NCBI RefSeq assembly: GCF_030409215.1 | Contig: NZ_JAUFPL010000028.1 | Location: forward strand, 301,630 to 365,629 | DNA from: Halomonas ramblicola | GTDB taxonomy: Bacteria; Pseudomonadota; Gammaproteobacteria; Pseudomonadales; Halomonadaceae | DNA length: 64,000 bases | Direction: 5' to 3' | Part shown: positions 34,599 through 46,257 of the stretch, piece after piece | Layout: each line of letters starts with the position of its first letter | Numbering within the stretch: the first letter of the stretch is position 1 | Notes under the pieces: generated by a model | Database searches by the model: none | What the model was told of the DNA's origin: nothing | Seen by the model: only the letters and a program-made list of their open reading frames with translations | Program-made: the position numbers and the translations under genes

Positions 34599-34629
34599 CG
34601 TCGGGACCGGCGGGCGGCGCCCGGGCGGT

Positions 34630-35586
34630 TCATTTCCAGAAGTCGCGGATCGAGGCGATGCCCTGGGCGCCCACGGCCCGGGCATGGTTGGCATCGAAGC
34701 GGGTCATGCCGCCCAGGGCGAACACCGGCATGGCGGCACGCTCCACCAGTTCCTGGAAGTCATGCCAGCCCATGGGCGGCACCTCCGGATGCGACGGCGT
34801 GGTGCGTAGCGGCGAGAGGGTCACGAAGTCGCAACCCACGCGGCCCGCCTGGACCAGTTGCCTGCGGTCATGGGTGGACGCCGATAGCCACTTGCCGTCG
34901 GTGATGGGACGCCGCTCCAGGGACATCAGGCGTTCGCTGGTGAGATGGATGCCATCGGCATCGACGCTCTCGAGCAGTTCCGGCTCGCCGTTGAGCAGCA
35001 GGCGTGCGCCGTGGCGGTGGCAGATCGCCACGGCACCCTCGGCGCGGGCCAGGTAGGCGGCCTCGTCCAGCTGCTTGGCGCGCAGCTGCACCAGGCGCAC
35101 GCCGTCTTCCACCAGGGCACGCTCCAGGCGCCGGGCGAAGAGCGCCTCATCCTCTTCCTCGCCGGTGATCAGGTACTCGGTGGGCAGCATCACCGCGCGC
35201 AGGATCGGCAGGTTGGCGGCCGGGAAGGGGTAGTTGACCAGTTCCTGCATGGGCACCCAGCGCACCGCCTGTCCCTCGCGGCCGAAGGGCTCGCCGGAGA
35301 AATCATGCACCTGCCAGACATCCAGCAGGATGTGCTTGTCGGGATACTCATGGTGGATGCGGATCAACGGCTGCGCCCGCTGGATCTCCACGCCCAGCTC
35401 CTCGTGCAGCTCGCGCTTGAGGCCACCCAGCCCCGTCTCGTAGGGCGCCAGCTTGCCGCCGGGAAACTCCCAAAGGCCACCGTGGTCGACGTTGCTCGGG
35501 CGACGCGCGATCAGCACCTCGCGACCATCGGCGCCGATGATGGCGGCGGCCGCCACATGCACCCTTCTCTTCACCATTGCGTTCAT
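34630..35586 (-). CDS. mutT: Nudix hydrolase (MutT-like) fused to a thiamine-phosphate-synthase-like domain
   Basis: 318 residues, two domains. Residues 1-135 form a MutT-type Nudix hydrolase with an intact Nudix box at 44-66 (GKLAPYETGLGGLKRELHEELGV), likely sanitising 8-oxo-dGTP. Residues about 140-318 resemble ThiE/TenI (VRLVQLRAKQLDEAAYLARA, GARLLLNG, DGIHLTSE, TLSPLRTTPSHP, VFALGGM), though real thiamine-phosphate synthase activity is doubtful in this fused family. The same fusion is known downstream of argJ/secA in pseudomonads. AAGG lies 3 nt before the ATG at 35586; the ATG at 35577 is an alternative. Confidence 0.88.
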   Translation of the reverse strand: MNAMVKRRVHVAAAAIIGADGREVLIARRPSNVDHGGLWEFPGGKLAPYETGLGGLKRELHEELGVEIQRAQPLIRIHHEYPDKHILLDVWQVHDFSGEPFGREGQAVRWVPMQELVNYPFPAANLPILRAVMLPTEYLITGEEEDEALFARRLERALVEDGVRLVQLRAKQLDEAAYLARAEGAVAICHRHGARLLLNGEPELLESVDADGIHLTSERLMSLERRPITDGKWLSASTHDRRQLVQAGRVGCDFVTLSPLRTTPSHPEVPPMGWHDFQELVERAAMPVFALGGMTRFDANHARAVGAQGIASIRDFWK

Positions 35587-35644
35587 TCACCTTTCCAACT
35601 TGACCGCGCTGCCGCGCGGGAACTGTACGGCCGGCCCGACCCCA

Positions 35645-35723
35645 AGGAGCCTGTCGGATTTGAGCGATCGTCGCGAGAGATTCGGATTTCGCGGTAGATC
35701 AGCGTTAAGTTCGACGGGCTCCT
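35645..35723. repeat. 79-nt hairpin element (MITE/REP-like) at the end of argJ
   Basis: Begins AGGAGCCTGTCGGATTTGAG and ends CGACGGGCTCCT. The two ends are inverted repeats whose differences are mainly transitions, so an RNA would fold as one long hairpin with G-U pairs; the inner arms GATCGTCGCGA and TCGCGGTAGATC also pair. It fills the gap between argJ and the Nudix gene, and its last 2 bases are part of the argJ stop codon. It probably represents a mobile or dispersed small element and may cause partial termination after argJ. Confidence 0.65.
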
Positions 35724-36951
35724 AGCTGCGGTAGTCGGCGTTGATGCTCACGTAGTCCTGGGAGAGATCGGAGGTCCACACCGTGGCGCTCTCCTCGCCG
35801 CGCCCCAGGTCGATGCGGATGGTGATTTCATCCCTGGCCATCACCGCGCTGCCCGCCTCCTCGGTGTAGCCGGGGGCGCGACCGCCGCCCGCCACCAGGC
35901 GCACCTCGCCCAGATCGATGGTCACGCGGGAGACGTCGAAGTCGTCCACCGGGGCCCGTCCCACCGCGGCCAGGATGCGCCCCCAGTTGGCGTCGGAGGC
36001 ATAGAGGGCGGTCTTGACCAGCGGCGAATGGGCCACGGTGAAGGCCACGTCGAGGGCCTCGCGGCGCGTGGTGGCGCCGTTGACCTGCAGGGTGACGAAC
36101 TTGGTGGCGCCCTCGGCGTCGCGAATGATCGCCTGGGCCAGCTCGGTCATCACCCGCTGCAGGCCGTCGCGAAACACCGCGATCGCCTCCTCGTCGGCCA
36201 GCACCGGCCCCTGGCCCGTGCTGATCAGCATGCAGGCGTCGTTGGTGGAAGTGTCACCGTCCACGGTGATGCAGTTGAAGGAGCGCTCCACCGTCTCGCG
36301 CAGCAGCGTCTGCAGCAGGCCCTGATCGAGGGTGGCGTCGGTGGCCACGAAGGCCAGCATGGTAGCCATGTTGGGCTGGATCATGCCCGAGCCCTTGGCG
36401 ATGCCGTTGATCGTCACCGTCGCGTCGCCCAGGTCCAGGGTGATGCTGGCGCCCTTGGGGCGGGTATCGGTGGTGAGGATGCCCTCGCCCGCCAGCCGCC
36501 ATGCCCCGGCGCCGTCGTCGAGCCCCTCCAGCGCCGCCGGCAGGCCGGCCAGCAGCCGCTGCATGGGCAGCGTCTCGCCGATCACCCCGGTGGAGAACGG
36601 CAGCACGGCCTGCGCCGGCACCCCGGCCAGGCGAGCCAGCTCGGCACAGGTGGCGCGGGCGTCGCGCAGGCCCTCCTCGCCGGTGCCGGCGTTGGCGTTG
36701 CCGGTATTGATTACCAGGTAACGTGCACCCTCGCCCCGGGCGACGCCGGCCGCGAGGTGCTCGCGGGCCACCGTCACCGGCGCGGCGCAGAAGGCGTTGC
36801 GGGTAAAGGTGCCCGCCACCCGGGCGCCCTCGGGCATCTCGATCACCACCAGGTCGCGGCGGTCGGGCTTCTTGATCCCCGCCATGGCGGTGCCCAGGCG
36901 GATCCCGGGAATCGCCGGCATCTCGGGAAAGCTCGCGTCACCCACTGCCAT
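35722..36951 (-). CDS. argJ: Bifunctional ornithine acetyltransferase / N-acetylglutamate synthase
   Basis: Arginine biosynthesis; recycles the acetyl group from N-acetylornithine to glutamate. 409 residues. The self-cleavage and catalytic site is in KGSGMIQPNMATML with nucleophile Thr197; the pro-segment contains VLPFSTGVIGETLPM. The C-terminus NADYRS is the usual family end. It follows secA by 33 nt on the same strand, so it may be transcribed with secA. Its stop codon overlaps the 79-nt hairpin element. Confidence 0.96.
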   Translation of the reverse strand: MAVGDASFPEMPAIPGIRLGTAMAGIKKPDRRDLVVIEMPEGARVAGTFTRNAFCAAPVTVAREHLAAGVARGEGARYLVINTGNANAGTGEEGLRDARATCAELARLAGVPAQAVLPFSTGVIGETLPMQRLLAGLPAALEGLDDGAGAWRLAGEGILTTDTRPKGASITLDLGDATVTINGIAKGSGMIQPNMATMLAFVATDATLDQGLLQTLLRETVERSFNCITVDGDTSTNDACMLISTGQGPVLADEEAIAVFRDGLQRVMTELAQAIIRDAEGATKFVTLQVNGATTRREALDVAFTVAHSPLVKTALYASDANWGRILAAVGRAPVDDFDVSRVTIDLGEVRLVAGGGRAPGYTEEAGSAVMARDEITIRIDLGRGEESATVWTSDLSQDYVSINADYRS

Positions 36952-36984
36952 CGTCTCGTCTCCTGTCTGGTTCGCGCGGGCCGA

Positions 36985-39732
<2,748 letters not shown>

Positions 39733-39737
39733 GAAGG

Positions 39738-39841
39738 GTCCTGGGTCTGCGTGTGGCATCGTGCCAGCCGCCATCCGGCGGCCGGCCATGGGTCGGGATT
39801 CAGCTTGCCCACGCAGGGGGCGGCCCACGCCGGGTCAGGAC
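39738..39841 (-). promoter_or_regulatory. mRNA structure masking the secA ribosome-binding site
   Basis: On the minus-strand transcript three helices nest. (1) GTCCTG (39841-39836, Val-Leu codons of the upstream ORF) with CAGGAC (39743-39738), which is the secA Shine-Dalgarno. (2) CTGCGTGGGCA (39816-39806, its last codons) with TGCCACACGCAG (39758-39747), 11 bp with one bulged A. (3) A 10-bp GC hairpin at 39786-39763 with loop GGAT. A ribosome paused near the end of the upstream ORF would break helices 1 and 2 and free the secA start site. Pairings were checked base by base; energies were not computed. Confidence 0.6.
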
Positions 39842-40162
39842 ATCATGGGCGGCGGCGGATCGCCGGCACGGCGCAATGGGCCGGCGGCTCGACAGGCGCT
39901 GGCGGGTGTGGGGAGAGCGCCGCGGGGGCCAGCGGCGAGAGGCGCGGCGGCGCGCCTGGAGCCGCGAGCTGGCGCGAATCAACGCCGGGGCCAGGATGCA
40001 CACCTGCACCAGGCGCTCGGCCTGGCGCAGGGCATCCCCCTGGGCCAGGCCGGCCGGCAGCAGGCAGCCCACCAGCAGGCCAGCCAGCCACCAGCGCGCC
40101 GGCCGCCGCATCGAGGCGGACCGGGCCGGGCGAAGGGGCTGGCGGCTGGCGATAGCGGACAT
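39800..40162 (-). CDS. SecM-like secretion monitor / arrest-peptide candidate upstream of secA
   Basis: 120 residues on the secA strand, ending 67 nt before secA. The N-terminus is a long signal-like region as in E. coli SecM: basic start [20 protein letters not shown], hydrophobic [17 protein letters not shown], cut after residue 40. The remainder is Arg-rich and ends [13 protein letters not shown]. The R-x-G-P motif near the C-terminus matches the essential core of SecM (RAGP, four residues from its end), and GPPP is itself a ribosome-slowing motif. Other SecM arrest residues (F, W, I) are not conserved. Position between lpxC and secA is the SecM position. The ribosome-binding site is weak (GGAG, 12 nt). 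A non-functional open frame is the alternative. Confidence 0.55.
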   Translation of the reverse strand: MSAIASRQPLRPARSASMRRPARWWLAGLLVGCLLPAGLAQGDALRQAERLVQVCILAPALIRASSRLQARRRASRRWPPRRSPHTRQRLSSRRPIAPCRRSAAAHDVLTRRGPPPAWAS

Positions 40163-40267
40163 GCTGTCGACGGACTCCCGGGCGTGCTAGGCTGACGGAC
40201 CCATAGGGTCCCGAATGTTCGGCATCACGGCCCGCCCTCTTCGAGTCGCGCCGCGAGAAACAAGCCC

Positions 40268-40729
40268 ATGAGTATAAAGGTTAAGCGCTTTCGCGCCCAG
40301 CCCATGTCCCGCCTGCTGGAAGGGCGTGGCGAGCTCGGCTCGCTGATGCGCTCGGCGCGGCTCATCGAGCGCGCCCAGGCCCACCTGCGCGACCATCTGC
40401 CGGCCGAGTTCGCCGAGCATCTCCACGTGGGCGGCTATCGCGACGGCCGCCTCACCCTGCTCACCGACCGCGCGGTGTGGCTGACCCGGCTGCGCTACGA
40501 GCAGGCCCGCCTGCTCGAGCTGCTCCACCAGTTGCCGGGGTTCGAGGCGGTCACCGGCTTCCACTTCAAGGTACGCCCGGTGCGCCCGGTGAAGGTCCCG
40601 CCACGCCAGGTGCGCCACCTTCCCGTCCATGCCGCCGACGAGCTCTCCAGCTGCGCCGCCGACGTCGAGGACCCGCGCCTCAGGCAGGCCCTGGAGCGGC
40701 TGGCGGCCCACGCCGAGCGCGAGCCATAA
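40268..40729 (+). CDS. DUF721 / DciA-like protein
   Basis: 153 residues. It belongs by sequence and position to the DUF721 family (PA4405 position between lpxC and secA). The N-terminal region RAQPMSRLLEGRGELGSLMRSARLIERAQAHLRDHLPAEFAEHLHVGGYRDGRLTLLTDRAVWLTRLRYEQARLLELL is the KH-like fold with the conserved DGRLTLLTDRAVWLTRLRY core. DciA is the loader of DnaB helicase in bacteria lacking DnaC, a plausible role here. Its TAA stop lies within a REP-like repeat (CCATAAGC) and a bidirectional terminator follows. Confidence 0.78.
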   Translation: MSIKVKRFRAQPMSRLLEGRGELGSLMRSARLIERAQAHLRDHLPAEFAEHLHVGGYRDGRLTLLTDRAVWLTRLRYEQARLLELLHQLPGFEAVTGFHFKVRPVRPVKVPPRQVRHLPVHAADELSSCAADVEDPRLRQALERLAAHAEREP

Positions 40730-40749
40730 GCTCGAAGCTGGAACGCAGC
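40726..40749 (+). repeat. REP-like half element at the end of the dciA-like gene
   Basis: GCCATAAGCTCGAAG followed by CTGGAA corresponds to the minus-strand sequence at 40858-40810, with a 15-nt deletion between the two blocks. It includes the TAA stop of the upstream gene. It is the inverted partner of the fuller element on the other side of the terminator. Confidence 0.5.
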
Positions 40750-40771
40750 ATAGCCTCAGCCTGTTATGAAA

Positions 40772-40805
40772 CAACCCCGCTGGCAGACCCAGCGGGGTTG
40801 TTTTT
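40772..40805. terminator. Bidirectional terminator between dciA-like gene and lpxC
   Basis: Perfect 12-bp stem CAACCCCGCTGG/CCAGCGGGGTTG with loop CAGAC, flanked by AAA before and TTTTT after on the plus strand (TTTC on the minus strand). It serves the convergent dciA-like gene (plus) and probably lpxC (minus). Confidence 0.88.
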
Positions 40806-40858
40806 CTTCAAGCTTCCAGCCGCGAAGCGGCGCTCTTCAAGCTTATGGCTTACAGCTC
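40806..40858 (-). repeat. REP-like intergenic repeat downstream of lpxC
   Basis: Minus strand reads GTAAGCCATAAGCTTGAAG, then a small hairpin GCCGC-TTC-GCGGC, then CTGGAAGCTTGAAG. A shorter inverted copy lies at 40726-40749 on the far side of the terminator, so the two plus the terminator form a larger imperfect palindrome. The layout is typical of REP elements at convergent gene ends; genome-wide copies were not tested. Confidence 0.5.
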
Positions 40859-40873
40859 CCGGCGCAGCCGGGT

Positions 40874-41785
40874 TCAGGCCATGGCCGGCGCGGCGTAGGA
40901 GATCGGGGCGGCCGCGGTCTCCTCCTCGAAGGTGACGATCTCGTAGGCGTCGGGCTGGGCCATCAGGGCCCGGCACAGCTGGTTGTTCAGGGCATGACCG
41001 GATTTCACGCCGTGGAACTCGCCGATCAGGCTGTGGCCCAGCTGGTAGAGGTCGCCGATGGCGTCCAGCACCTTGTGCTTGACGAACTCGTCGTCGTAGC
41101 GCAGGCCGCCCTCGTTGACGATGCGATAGTCGTCCACGACGATGGCGTTGTCCAGGCTGCCACCCAGGGCCAGGTTGTTCGAGCGCAGGTGCTCCAGGTC
41201 GCGCATGAAACCGAAGGTGCGGGCGCGGGAGACCTCCTTGACGAAGGAGGTGGTGGAGAAGTCCACCACCGCGGTCTGGGTCTGGTCCTCGAAGACGGGG
41301 TGATCGAAGTCGATGGTGAACGCCACCTTGAAGCCCCGATGGGGGCGGAAGGTGGCCTCCTTGTCGCCGTCGCGCACCGTCACCTCGCGCTTGATGCGGA
41401 TGAACTTCTTCGCCGCGTTCTGCTCGCTGATGCCCGCGGACTGGATCAGGAACACGAAGGGGCCGGCGCTGCCATCCATGATCGGCACCTCCGGGGCACT
41501 CAGATCCACATAGGCGTTGTCGATGCCGAGGCCGGCCAGCGCCGACATCAGGTGCTCGACGGTGGCCACCTTGGCGCCTTCGTGGGTCAGGGCGGTGCAC
41601 AGGGTGGTGTCGGTCACCAGCTCCGCCCGGCCGGGAACCTGTACCTCGGGCTCCAGATCGGTGCGCACGAAAACGATGCCGGTATCCACGGGCGCCGGAC
41701 GCAGGGCCATGTAGACCTTCTTGCCGGAGTGCAGGCCGACGCCGGTGGCGCGGATGACGTTCTTCAGGGTGCGTTGTCTGATCAT
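40874..41785 (-). CDS. lpxC: UDP-3-O-acyl-N-acetylglucosamine deacetylase
   Basis: Zinc deacetylase, committed step of lipid A synthesis; cytoplasmic, 303 residues (E. coli 305). Starts [21 protein letters not shown]; zinc ligands are His78 (VEHLMSAL) and the His/Asp pair in [17 protein letters not shown] at 41785 is preferred over an upstream TTG because the predicted transcript starts around 41821. It lies between ftsZ and secA as in other gammaproteobacteria and has its own promoter. Confidence 0.97.
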   Translation of the reverse strand: MIRQRTLKNVIRATGVGLHSGKKVYMALRPAPVDTGIVFVRTDLEPEVQVPGRAELVTDTTLCTALTHEGAKVATVEHLMSALAGLGIDNAYVDLSAPEVPIMDGSAGPFVFLIQSAGISEQNAAKKFIRIKREVTVRDGDKEATFRPHRGFKVAFTIDFDHPVFEDQTQTAVVDFSTTSFVKEVSRARTFGFMRDLEHLRSNNLALGGSLDNAIVVDDYRIVNEGGLRYDDEFVKHKVLDAIGDLYQLGHSLIGEFHGVKSGHALNNQLCRALMAQPDAYEIVTFEEETAAAPISYAAPAMA

Positions 41786-41827
41786 GGGCAGTGGCCAGGG
41801 CTGTTGTCGGATTATCAAACACCGTTC

Positions 41828-41856
41828 ACTATAACACCGAACGGACGTTTCAACAA
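41828..41856 (-). promoter_or_regulatory. Sigma-70-type promoter of lpxC
   Basis: Minus strand: -35 TTGTTG, 17-nt spacer, -10 TATAGT (5 of 6 to consensus). Predicted start near 41821, 36 nt before the lpxC ATG. It follows the probable ftsZ terminator, so lpxC can be expressed independently of the division cluster. Confidence 0.6.
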
Positions 41857-41895
41857 AAAAACCTCATCCGGCAAGACGCATGGCCTCGATAGGTT
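41855..41895 (-). terminator. Probable terminator after ftsZ
   Basis: On the minus strand AACCT-TC-GGC pairs with GCC-GA-AGGTT in an interrupted 10-bp stem around a 10-nt loop, followed by a run of seven T. It begins 3 nt after the ftsZ stop. The stem has bulges, so read-through into lpxC is likely to some extent. Confidence 0.5.
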
Positions 41896-41898
41896 GCC

Positions 41899-43080
41899 TC
41901 AATCGGCCTGGCGACGCAGGAAGGCCGGGATATCGAGGTAGTCGTCGAGCTCCTGGGAACGGCGCTTCTCGGGGCGCGGTTTGGCGGCCTCCTCCGGTTC
42001 CTGGCTACGTGCCGCGGCGGCCTGCTGGCGGCTGACCGCTGGCTGCGCCGCCGGACGCTGGCGATAGTCACCGACCTCGGCACGCTTGACGCCCTCGCGG
42101 CTGGTCGCCTTCTGCTGCTGGCGCCCGTCGAGGCCGGCGGCCACCACGGTGACGCGCAGCTCGTCGCTCATCTCCATGTCGATGGACGTACCCACCACGA
42201 TGGTAGCGTCCTGAGAGGCGAACTCCTGGACGGTGGCACCCACGTCGTTGAACTCGCCGATGGAGAGGTCAGGGCCGGCGGTGATGTTGACCAGGATGCC
42301 ACGCGCGCCATGGAGGTCGATGTCCTCCAGCAGCGGGCTGCGGATCGCCTTCTCGGCGGCCTCGCGGGCGCGGTTCTCGCCGGTGGCACCGCCGGTGCCC
42401 ATCATCGCCATGCCCATCTCGGACATCACGGTACGCACATCGGCGAAGTCGACGTTGATGATGCCGGGGCTGGTGATCAGCTCGGCGATGCCCTGGACGG
42501 CGCCCAGCAGGACGTCGTTGGCGGCGCTGAAGGCGGACAGCAGGCTGGCGCTCTTGCCCAGCACCGAGAGCAGCTTCTCGTTGGGTATGGTGATCAGGGA
42601 GTCGACGTGCTCGGAGAGCTCCTTCATGCCCTCCTCGGCGGCGCGCATGCGCTTGGGGCCCTCGAAGGGGAAGGGGCGCGTCACCACGGCCACGGTGAGG
42701 ATGCCCAGCTCCTTGGCCACCTGGGCCACCACCGGAGCGCCGCCGGTGCCGGTACCACCGCCCATGCCGGCGGTGATGAACACCATGTCGGCCCCGCTGA
42801 TCAGTTCGGCGATGCGCTCGCGGTCCTCCATGGCCGCCTGTCGCCCCACGTCGGGGTTGGCGCCGGCACCGAGCCCCTTGGTGATATCGCTGCCGAGCTG
42901 CAGCACGGTCTTGGCCGCGACTCGCTTGAGCGCCTGGGCATCGGTATTGGCGCAGATGAACTCGACGCCCTCGATGTTGCTCTCGACCATGTGGTTGACG
43001 GCATTACCGCCACCGCCGCCGACACCGATCACCTTGATGACCGCGCTGCTAGAGGGTGCACTATCTACCAGTTCGAACAT
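41899..43080 (-). CDS. ftsZ: Cell division GTPase FtsZ
   Basis: Tubulin-like GTPase forming the division ring, 393 residues. GTP-binding signature [12 protein letters not shown] at 105-116; N-terminal [28 protein letters not shown] and the T7-region residues are conserved. A variable linker rich in Gln/Arg leads to the C-terminal peptide [16 protein letters not shown] that binds FtsA, ZipA and MinC. ATG at 43080 begins MFELVD; GGAGACGGGG lies upstream. 35 nt after ftsA; last gene of the dcw cluster. Confidence 0.98.
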   Translation of the reverse strand: MFELVDSAPSSSAVIKVIGVGGGGGNAVNHMVESNIEGVEFICANTDAQALKRVAAKTVLQLGSDITKGLGAGANPDVGRQAAMEDRERIAELISGADMVFITAGMGGGTGTGGAPVVAQVAKELGILTVAVVTRPFPFEGPKRMRAAEEGMKELSEHVDSLITIPNEKLLSVLGKSASLLSAFSAANDVLLGAVQGIAELITSPGIINVDFADVRTVMSEMGMAMMGTGGATGENRAREAAEKAIRSPLLEDIDLHGARGILVNITAGPDLSIGEFNDVGATVQEFASQDATIVVGTSIDMEMSDELRVTVVAAGLDGRQQQKATSREGVKRAEVGDYRQRPAAQPAVSRQQAAAARSQEPEEAAKPRPEKRRSQELDDYLDIPAFLRRQAD

Positions 43081-43115
43081 TTGCCCCGTCTCCTGGACCG
43101 CCGCTGGCGATCCTG

Positions 43116-44408
43116 TCAGAAATTTCCTTTCAACCAGCCCTTCAGCCGTGCCAGCGCCGAGAAACCGTCCCTGTCGCCGCGACGAGCGGCGTCCTCGCGC
43201 CTGGGCTGTGCGGACATCACGCTGCTGCCCTGTGCCTGTCGACCGTGCCCCTGCCGTGCCTCCTGCAGAGCGTAATGTAGCAAACCGACTCCGGTCGAAT
43301 AAATCGGGTTGCGCACCACATCGGCCAGCCCGCGGACGTTCTGCGGGCAGGCGATGCGGACCGGCATGTGGAAGATCTCCTCGGCCAGCTCCACCACGCC
43401 CTCCATGCGCGCGGTGCCGCCGGTGAGCACCACCCCGGCGGCCACCAGGTCCTCGTAGCCGCTGCGGCGCAGCTCGTCGCGAACCAGGGTGAATAGTTCC
43501 TCGTAGCGCGGCTCCACCACCTCGGCCAGCGCCTGGCGGGAGAGGTCCCGGGCGGGGCGGTCGCCGACGCTCGGTACCTTGATCATCTCGTCGCTGGCGG
43601 CCAGCTGGGTGAGCGCGCAGGCATACTTGACCTTGATCTCCTCGGCGTGCTGGGTCGGAGTGCGCAAGGCCATGGCGATGTCGTTGGTGACCTGGTCGCC
43701 GGCGATGGGAATCACCGCGGTGTAGCGGATGGCCCCCTCGGTGAACACCGCGATGTCGGTGGTGCCGCCCCCGATGTCGACCATGCACACGCCGAGTTCG
43801 CGCTCGTCCTCGGTGAGCACCGCCATGCTGGAGGCGAGCTGTTCGAGGATGATGGCATCCACTTCCAGGCCGCAGCGGCGCACGCACTTCTCGATGTTCT
43901 GCACCGCGTTGAGGGCCGCGGTAACCAGATGGACCCGCGCCTCCAGGCGCACGCCGGACATGCCGAGCGGTTCGCGGATGCCGCCCTGGGCATCGATGGC
44001 GAACTCCTGGGGCAGCACGTGCAGCACCCGTTGCCCCTCGGAGATCGCCCGGGCCCGGGCGGAGTCGATGACGCGATCGATGTCGGAGGGGGTGACCTCG
44101 CGCTCCTTGATCGCCACCACCCCGTCGGAGTTCATGGAACTGATATGACTGCCGGCGACACCCACATAGACGGAGTGGATGTCGCAGCCGGCCATGAGTT
44201 CGGCTTCCTCCACGGCGCGCTGGATCGACTGCACCGTGGACTCGATGTTGATCACCACCCCCTTCTTCATGCCCCGGGAGGGGTGTGAGCCGATACCGGC
44301 GATCTCGATACCCCCGTCATCGGTGGGCTGTCCCACGATCGCCACCACCTTGGACGTTCCGATATCCAGCCCGACTACCATATTGGACACGTTGGATGAG
44401 CCTGCCAT
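43116..44408 (-). CDS. ftsA: Cell division protein FtsA
   Basis: Actin-like protein tethering FtsZ to the membrane, 430 residues. ATP-binding motifs [17 protein letters not shown] at the N-terminus, [18 protein letters not shown] and [12 protein letters not shown]; it ends in the basic amphipathic helix [11 protein letters not shown] that binds the membrane. ATG at 44408 follows CGAGGAGACT; a GTG eight codons upstream is less likely. A near-consensus -10 lies 71 nt upstream, so ftsA-ftsZ can be expressed apart from the upstream cluster. Confidence 0.97.
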   Translation of the reverse strand: MAGSSNVSNMVVGLDIGTSKVVAIVGQPTDDGGIEIAGIGSHPSRGMKKGVVINIESTVQSIQRAVEEAELMAGCDIHSVYVGVAGSHISSMNSDGVVAIKEREVTPSDIDRVIDSARARAISEGQRVLHVLPQEFAIDAQGGIREPLGMSGVRLEARVHLVTAALNAVQNIEKCVRRCGLEVDAIILEQLASSMAVLTEDERELGVCMVDIGGGTTDIAVFTEGAIRYTAVIPIAGDQVTNDIAMALRTPTQHAEEIKVKYACALTQLAASDEMIKVPSVGDRPARDLSRQALAEVVEPRYEELFTLVRDELRRSGYEDLVAAGVVLTGGTARMEGVVELAEEIFHMPVRIACPQNVRGLADVVRNPIYSTGVGLLHYALQEARQGHGRQAQGSSVMSAQPRREDAARRGDRDGFSALARLKGWLKGNF

Positions 44409-44478
44409 GAGTCGGGAAGTCTCCTCGAACACTGGCCCGCATCTGGGGCCTGCAACACAAAAAATGAACCTGGGGCCA

Positions 44479-44484
44479 ATTATA
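44479..44484 (-). promoter_or_regulatory. -10 element of an ftsA promoter
   Basis: Perfect TATAAT on the minus strand in the 197-bp ftsQ-ftsA gap. The -35 region at 17-18 nt is weak (TGGAGG), so an activator or UP-like help would be needed. Predicted start near 44472, a leader of about 64 nt to ftsA. Confidence 0.45.
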
Positions 44485-44557
44485 GGAACAACACGGGTTG
44501 ATCCTCCACCCCGACGCGAAAAAGCCCTTCCACGATACGGTGATTTTGTCGCGAAAG

Positions 44558-44587
44558 AAACAGGCGTATGCCCTTCGACATGCGCCT
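44558..44587 (-). terminator. Weak terminator/attenuator between ftsQ and ftsA
   Basis: Minus strand AGGCG-x-ATG / CAT-x-CGCCT imperfect stem with an 8-nt loop followed by GTTTCTTT. Located 19 nt after the ftsQ stop. The stem is short, so it may only attenuate. Confidence 0.35.
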
Positions 44588-44605
44588 TTCGCCGGGAAAA
44601 GGGAG

Positions 44606-45331
44606 CTAGCCCTCCTCCGCCTCGTCGAGGCCGTCCGGATCACTTTCACCGTGCCAGGCGACCGCCACCCCGTTGGGGTAACGCAGATCGATGTAGCGAA
44701 TATGCGACGCCTGATCGCCGAGTTGTCGACGCCAGGCCGCGGTGAGCCTGGCCAGCCTCGCCTCGCGATCGTTGCGCCCCAGCATCACCCAGACGCCGTC
44801 GTCCAATTGGAAGCGCCAGGCACCGCGCGGCTCGAGACGCAACTGGGAGAGTTCCAGCCCCAGTTCGACGAAGCGCGCGGCCAGGCGTTCGTGGTAGGCC
44901 AGCACCTCGGCGCCGCTGCCCGGGGGACCGGCCAGATCGGGGAGGTCGCCGGGAGGCGACACCGGCCCCAGGGCGAAGGGCTCGCCCCGGGGATTGAGCA
45001 GATGATCGTCGTTCCAGCGCGCCACCGGCACCTGCTCCACCAGCTCGAAGGTCAGGGCATCGGGCCACTGGCGGCTGACCCGCACCTCGGCGATCCAGTC
45101 GATGGCCAGCGCCGACTCGCGCAGCTCGGCCACGTCCACCGACAACCAGGTGCGACCGCGCAGCAGCGGCGCCAGCCGGTCGCGCAGGTAGTCGGCACTG
45201 ACATGGCCGAGCTCGCCGCGAATCGATACCCGCTCGATGGGACGATCGAGCCACAGCCACAGCGCCCTGCCGCCGGCGCCGAACAGCACCAGCAGCAGGA
45301 CCACGCCGAGCAGGCCGCCGCGACGCCTCAT
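44606..45331 (-). CDS. ftsQ: Cell division protein FtsQ
   Basis: Bitopic inner-membrane divisome protein linking FtsA/FtsZ-side and FtsB/FtsL, 241 residues. Short cytoplasmic start MRRRGG, TM at 6-20 (LLGVVLLLVLFGAGG), then the POTRA domain (IERVSIRGELGHVSADYLRDRLAPLL) and the beta domain ending near HIRYIDLRYPNGVAVAWHGE. ATG at 45331 overlaps the ddl stop (ATGA). Confidence 0.95.
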   Translation of the reverse strand: MRRRGGLLGVVLLLVLFGAGGRALWLWLDRPIERVSIRGELGHVSADYLRDRLAPLLRGRTWLSVDVAELRESALAIDWIAEVRVSRQWPDALTFELVEQVPVARWNDDHLLNPRGEPFALGPVSPPGDLPDLAGPPGSGAEVLAYHERLAARFVELGLELSQLRLEPRGAWRFQLDDGVWVMLGRNDREARLARLTAAWRRQLGDQASHIRYIDLRYPNGVAVAWHGESDPDGLDEAEEG

Positions 45332-46257
45332 GCCCGGCGGGGCTCCAGGGTGGTGGCGAGGATGCGCAGCACCAGGGCCGCGAAATCGATGCCCACATGG
45401 GCCGCCGCCTGGGGCACCAGGCTGTGGTCGGTCATGCCCGGGGAGGTATTGACCTCGATCAGCCAGAAGCGCCCCTCGCCGTCGCGCATCACGTCCACGC
45501 GCCCCCAGCCCTCGCCGCCCACCGCGGCGAAGGCCTGGCGGCAGAGCTCGCCGAGCTCGACCTCCACGGCCTCGCCGAGCCCGCACGGCAGGTGATAGCG
45601 GGTAGCGTCGGAAAGGTACTTGGCCGCGTAGTCATAGAAACCGCCGGCCGCCTCGACGCGGATCGCCGGCAGCACTTCGTCACCGAGCAGCGACACCGTG
45701 TACTCGTCGCCCTGGACGAAGCGCTCGGCCATCACCCGAGCGTCGAAGCGGGCCGCCTCGCGGTAGGCCGTCGCCAGCGCCTCGGCATCCTCGACGATGC
45801 TGATGCCCAGGGTCGAGCCCTCGTGCACCGGCTTGACGATCAGCGGCAGGCCGAGCCGCGCCACCACCGCCCCCCAGTCGGCATCGGGACCGAGCATCTC
45901 CGCTTCGGGAGTCGGCAGGCCCAGCGCCTGCCAGACCAGCTTGGTGCGCTGCTTGTCCATGCCCAGCGCCGAGGCCAGCACCCCGCTGCCGGTATAGGGA
46001 ATGCCGAGCAGCTCGAGCGCCCCCTGCAGGGTACCGTCCTCGCCGCCGCGGCCGTGCAGGGCAATGAAGACCCGATCGGGATTCAGCGCCTCCAGCCCCA
46101 CCAGTCCCCCCTCGGCGGGGTCGTAGCCGATGGCATCCACGCCGGCGCCCCGCAGGGCCGTGAGCACGGCGTGGCCGCTCTTCAGCGACACCTCACGCTC
46201 GGCGGAGTCGCCGCCATAGAGCACCACCACGCGTCCCAGGTCGTTCACCAGGCTCAT
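45328..46257 (-). CDS. ddl: D-alanine--D-alanine ligase
   Basis: ATP-grasp enzyme making the D-Ala-D-Ala end of the peptidoglycan stem peptide, 309 residues (DdlB type). [14 protein letters not shown] near the N-terminus, [37 protein letters not shown] and the metal-binding [16 protein letters not shown] are intact. Starts [16 protein letters not shown], overlapping murC by ATGA; stop overlaps ftsQ. Confidence 0.97.
   Translation of the reverse strand: MSLVNDLGRVVVLYGGDSAEREVSLKSGHAVLTALRGAGVDAIGYDPAEGGLVGLEALNPDRVFIALHGRGGEDGTLQGALELLGIPYTGSGVLASALGMDKQRTKLVWQALGLPTPEAEMLGPDADWGAVVARLGLPLIVKPVHEGSTLGISIVEDAEALATAYREAARFDARVMAERFVQGDEYTVSLLGDEVLPAIRVEAAGGFYDYAAKYLSDATRYHLPCGLGEAVEVELGELCRQAFAAVGGEGWGRVDVMRDGEGRFWLIEVNTSPGMTDHSLVPQAAAHVGIDFAALVLRILATTLEPRRA

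Noticed and set aside
39753..40195. Plus-strand open frames of about 130-145 codons opposite the SecM-like ORF
   Set aside because: Repetitive Gly/Ala/Arg content, no ribosome-binding site, and opposite to a frame with a clear signal peptide.
41786..41818. Upstream TTG start for lpxC
   Set aside because: It would lie only 3 nt after the predicted transcription start; the ATG at 41785 gives the exact family N-terminus.
44317..44649. 110-codon frame overlapping the start of ftsA
   Set aside because: Covers the ftsA promoter and the N-terminus of FtsA in another frame; Cys/Arg-rich and not protein-like.
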